A stretch of DNA of 8,037 bases, taken from assembly GCA_002084535.1 (NCBI GenBank), contig NBLI01000213.1:1-8037 (forward strand), written 5' to 3'. The notes beneath the pieces are model-generated. The model was not told the origin of the DNA. It did not search any database and worked only from the letters and a program-made list of their open reading frames with translations. Position numbers and translations under genes: made by a program. Origin of the DNA: Candidatus Zhuqueibacterota bacterium 4572_119. Lineage in GTDB: Bacteria; Zhuqueibacterota; Zhuqueibacteria; Thermofontimicrobiales; Thermofontimicrobiaceae. Positions 6,852 through 8,037 of this stretch are shown piece by piece; the stretch's first letter is position 1, and every line of letters begins with the position of its first letter.

Positions 6852-6887
6852 TTGACAGGAAAGATCAGGAATGCACTAATATATTTG
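6852..6887 (+). promoter_or_regulatory. Candidate promoter of the lipoprotein gene
   Basis: TTGACA (6852-6857) is a perfect -35 match, followed 19 bases later by TAATAT (6877-6882). The overlapping TATATTTG (6880-6887) fits the Bacteroidota -7 motif TAnnTTTG, with a TTTG (6851-6854) at a somewhat long spacing. Either reading puts the transcript start just before the GGAGG at 6897. Confidence 0.4.
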
Positions 6888-6896
6888 CACAATACC

Positions 6897-6901
6897 GGAG
6901 G
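6897..6901 (+). promoter_or_regulatory. Shine-Dalgarno that favours a TTG start
   Basis: GGAGG at 6897-6901 lies 7 bases from an in-frame TTG (6909) but 13 bases from the ATG at 6915. Spacing favours TTG, which would add only two residues (Met-Thr) before the signal peptide. Confidence 0.5.
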
Positions 6902-6914
6902 TAAATTATTGACC

Positions 6915-7835
6915 ATGAAGACAAGGTGTTTTTACATCCGTTTACTATTGACCTTTTTGCTTTTTTCGTGTGTTGAAAGTCCCTTCGAACCCAACTCAAA
7001 CTTTGATAATGACATTATTCTATTCTATACCAGGGAAATTAATTCGTTTTTTTCATCAATCTATACAATCGACTTGAACGGGAATAATCTGAATTTTATC
7101 ACAAAAGGAAATGTCAGCTATCCAATTTGGTATCACGGTAAGAACAAAATTATATATCTGGACCACGGTAATTTAGACCTGGTGTTCAAAGATTTTTTAA
7201 TTTCCTCTGATCAGGATTGTCGTATTCATATTAATTATAATATGATATTTCCACGATTCTCCCGTTCACTAAATTGTATTGTATTCAGCCACAGACAAGG
7301 CGGCATCTCGCAAATCGCGGAGATGGATTTAGCAACATTGTTAGTCCGCAATATCGGTTCATCTCCCAACCATAGAATCAATCCTGTTTGCAGCGCTGTC
7401 GATAATTGGATTTATTATTCCGAAAAAAAAGACTCTTCTTATGATATTTATCGGATAAAAGAAGATGGCAGCGATCTTGAATTGATGTTGAGTGATCCAA
7501 TTTATAATTTCAACACTTTTTCAGTGAGCGCTGATGGTAGCTTATTGGTATCGCCTAAATATTTTGTCTCAATGGACCAAACAGAGTATGATAGTTATCT
7601 CGTCGTTTTTGATATTGCCAGCAAATCAGTTTTATACGAGATCCCATTTGTGGGAAATGGAGTGGCACTATATTCATCGCTAACTTATAATAATGAGTAT
7701 ATATTATTTGTGAACGGAATACCAAACAACTTTGCCATACCAAGAAATATATTCAGAATGCGGATTGATGGAAAGAGTTTAAAACAGATCACGTTTTTTG
7801 AAAATCAACTCGCGGTTAGACCTCTTGCGTGGTAG
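6915..7835 (+). CDS. Lipoprotein with TolB/PD40-like beta-propeller repeats
   Basis: A 306-residue secreted lipoprotein. Residues 1-18 are a lipoprotein signal peptide with a lipobox LFSC; Cys19 would be acylated, and the +2 Val is compatible with the outer membrane. Repeated blade-like units follow, with the TolB/PD40 pattern 'IY.IDLNG.NL..IT....P.W': 49-73 (IYTIDLNGNNLNFITKGN), 178-195 (IYRIKEDGSDLELMLSD) and 279-306 (IFRMRIDGKSLKQITFFE...RPLAW). Weaker units lie between (for example FSRSLNCIVFSHRQGG). Such propellers usually bind proteins or ligands; no enzyme motif is seen. The ATG is given as the start, but an in-frame TTG at 6909 is better spaced from GGAGG. Starts farther upstream would put polar residues before the signal. 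It probably has its own promoter. The propeller reading is moderately sure, the lipoprotein reading strong. Confidence 0.85.
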   Translation: MKTRCFYIRLLLTFLLFSCVESPFEPNSNFDNDIILFYTREINSFFSSIYTIDLNGNNLNFITKGNVSYPIWYHGKNKIIYLDHGNLDLVFKDFLISSDQDCRIHINYNMIFPRFSRSLNCIVFSHRQGGISQIAEMDLATLLVRNIGSSPNHRINPVCSAVDNWIYYSEKKDSSYDIYRIKEDGSDLELMLSDPIYNFNTFSVSADGSLLVSPKYFVSMDQTEYDSYLVVFDIASKSVLYEIPFVGNGVALYSSLTYNNEYILFVNGIPNNFAIPRNIFRMRIDGKSLKQITFFENQLAVRPLAW

Positions 7836-7978
7836 CGAATTATTTACAACCGGTGGTGTTTACTGGAATAACCGAATTTATCCAAATAAGTTGATACAAC
7901 ACGTTGTTTTAGAATGCGATTATGTTAAAGAATGGAGAATCCATGAGAAAAAAGAAAACATAGTATTCCGGATGAAAA

Positions 7979-8032
7979 CTGCCACTTGACTTTTTGAACT
8001 TTTTAACTTATTTTTAATTCACAGGGTGGCAG
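7979..8032. repeat. Inverted repeat with a T-rich loop
   Basis: CTGCCAC (7979-7985) pairs with GTGGCAG (8026-8032); flanking A/T bases extend it to about 10 of 11. The 40-base loop is T-rich (TTTTTGAACTTTTTAACTT). It lies 143 bases after the lipoprotein stop; nothing coding is supported between 7836 and the end of the window. It may be a transcription-end structure or the start of another repeat element cut by the window edge. Confidence 0.45.
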
Positions 8033-8037
8033 GTTTA

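Noticed and set aside
7798..7989. A 63-codon frame overlapping the lipoprotein's 3' end
   Set aside because: It begins inside the lipoprotein gene in another frame, has no ribosome-binding site and has no recognisable sequence; the lipoprotein ends normally at RPLAW.
1..8037. A defence system, CRISPR array, retron, toxin-antitoxin pair or RNA gene
   Set aside because: No regularly spaced repeats, reverse transcriptase, nuclease, toxin-antitoxin pair or tRNA/rRNA sequence was seen on either strand.

Overview
The window looks like a chromosomal stretch from a Gram-negative bacterium of the Bacteroidota / FCB group (Bacteroidota, Calditrichota, KSB1-like). The reasons are an S46 dipeptidyl-peptidase, a DUF3667 zinc-ribbon membrane protein, a lipoprotein with a TolB-like propeller fold, AT-rich intergenic DNA and one Bacteroidota-like -7 promoter motif. 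Good Shine-Dalgarno sequences occur before several genes, which suits the deeper FCB lineages better than classical Bacteroides, but the exact phylum cannot be fixed from this piece.

Layout. 1-94: an imperfect inverted repeat of a dispersed-repeat type. 217-2254 (minus): an S46 serine peptidase with all catalytic motifs present, split by one apparent single-base frameshift near 1102-1104; it carries the arginine that marks acidic-residue (DPP11-type) specificity. 2302-2445 (plus): the C-terminal scrap of an IS200/IS605 TnpA transposase. 2534-3433 (minus): an intact DUF3667 membrane protein. 3434-5013: a gene-poor island of decayed mobile DNA, with short direct repeats, a 114-bp nested inverted repeat, a doubtful 95-codon ORF, several hairpins and a truncated, stop-containing tyrosine recombinase pseudogene (4370-4729, minus) whose strong ribosome-binding site lies in a perfect 9-bp inverted repeat. 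5014-5898 (plus): a DUF1186 protein ending in an extreme lysine tail, visibly more AT-rich than the S46 gene. 6173-6739 (plus): a six-helix membrane protein of unknown function. 6915-7835 (plus): a lipoprotein with TolB/PD40-like repeats, preceded by a hairpin, a candidate promoter and a ribosome-binding site that suggests a TTG start. The window ends in another inverted repeat (7979-8032).

How the genes relate. There is no convincing multi-gene operon or pathway. The S46 peptidase would act in the periplasm, releasing dipeptides from peptides. The other intact genes are membrane or surface proteins or unknowns, separated by 110-270 bp gaps that each carry their own signals. I see no CRISPR array, toxin-antitoxin pair, defence operon, retron, biosynthetic cluster or RNA gene. 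I do not claim a new system here; the points most worth following are the split DPP11-like gene, the two structured inverted repeats in the mobile-DNA island, and the lysine-tailed DUF1186 protein.
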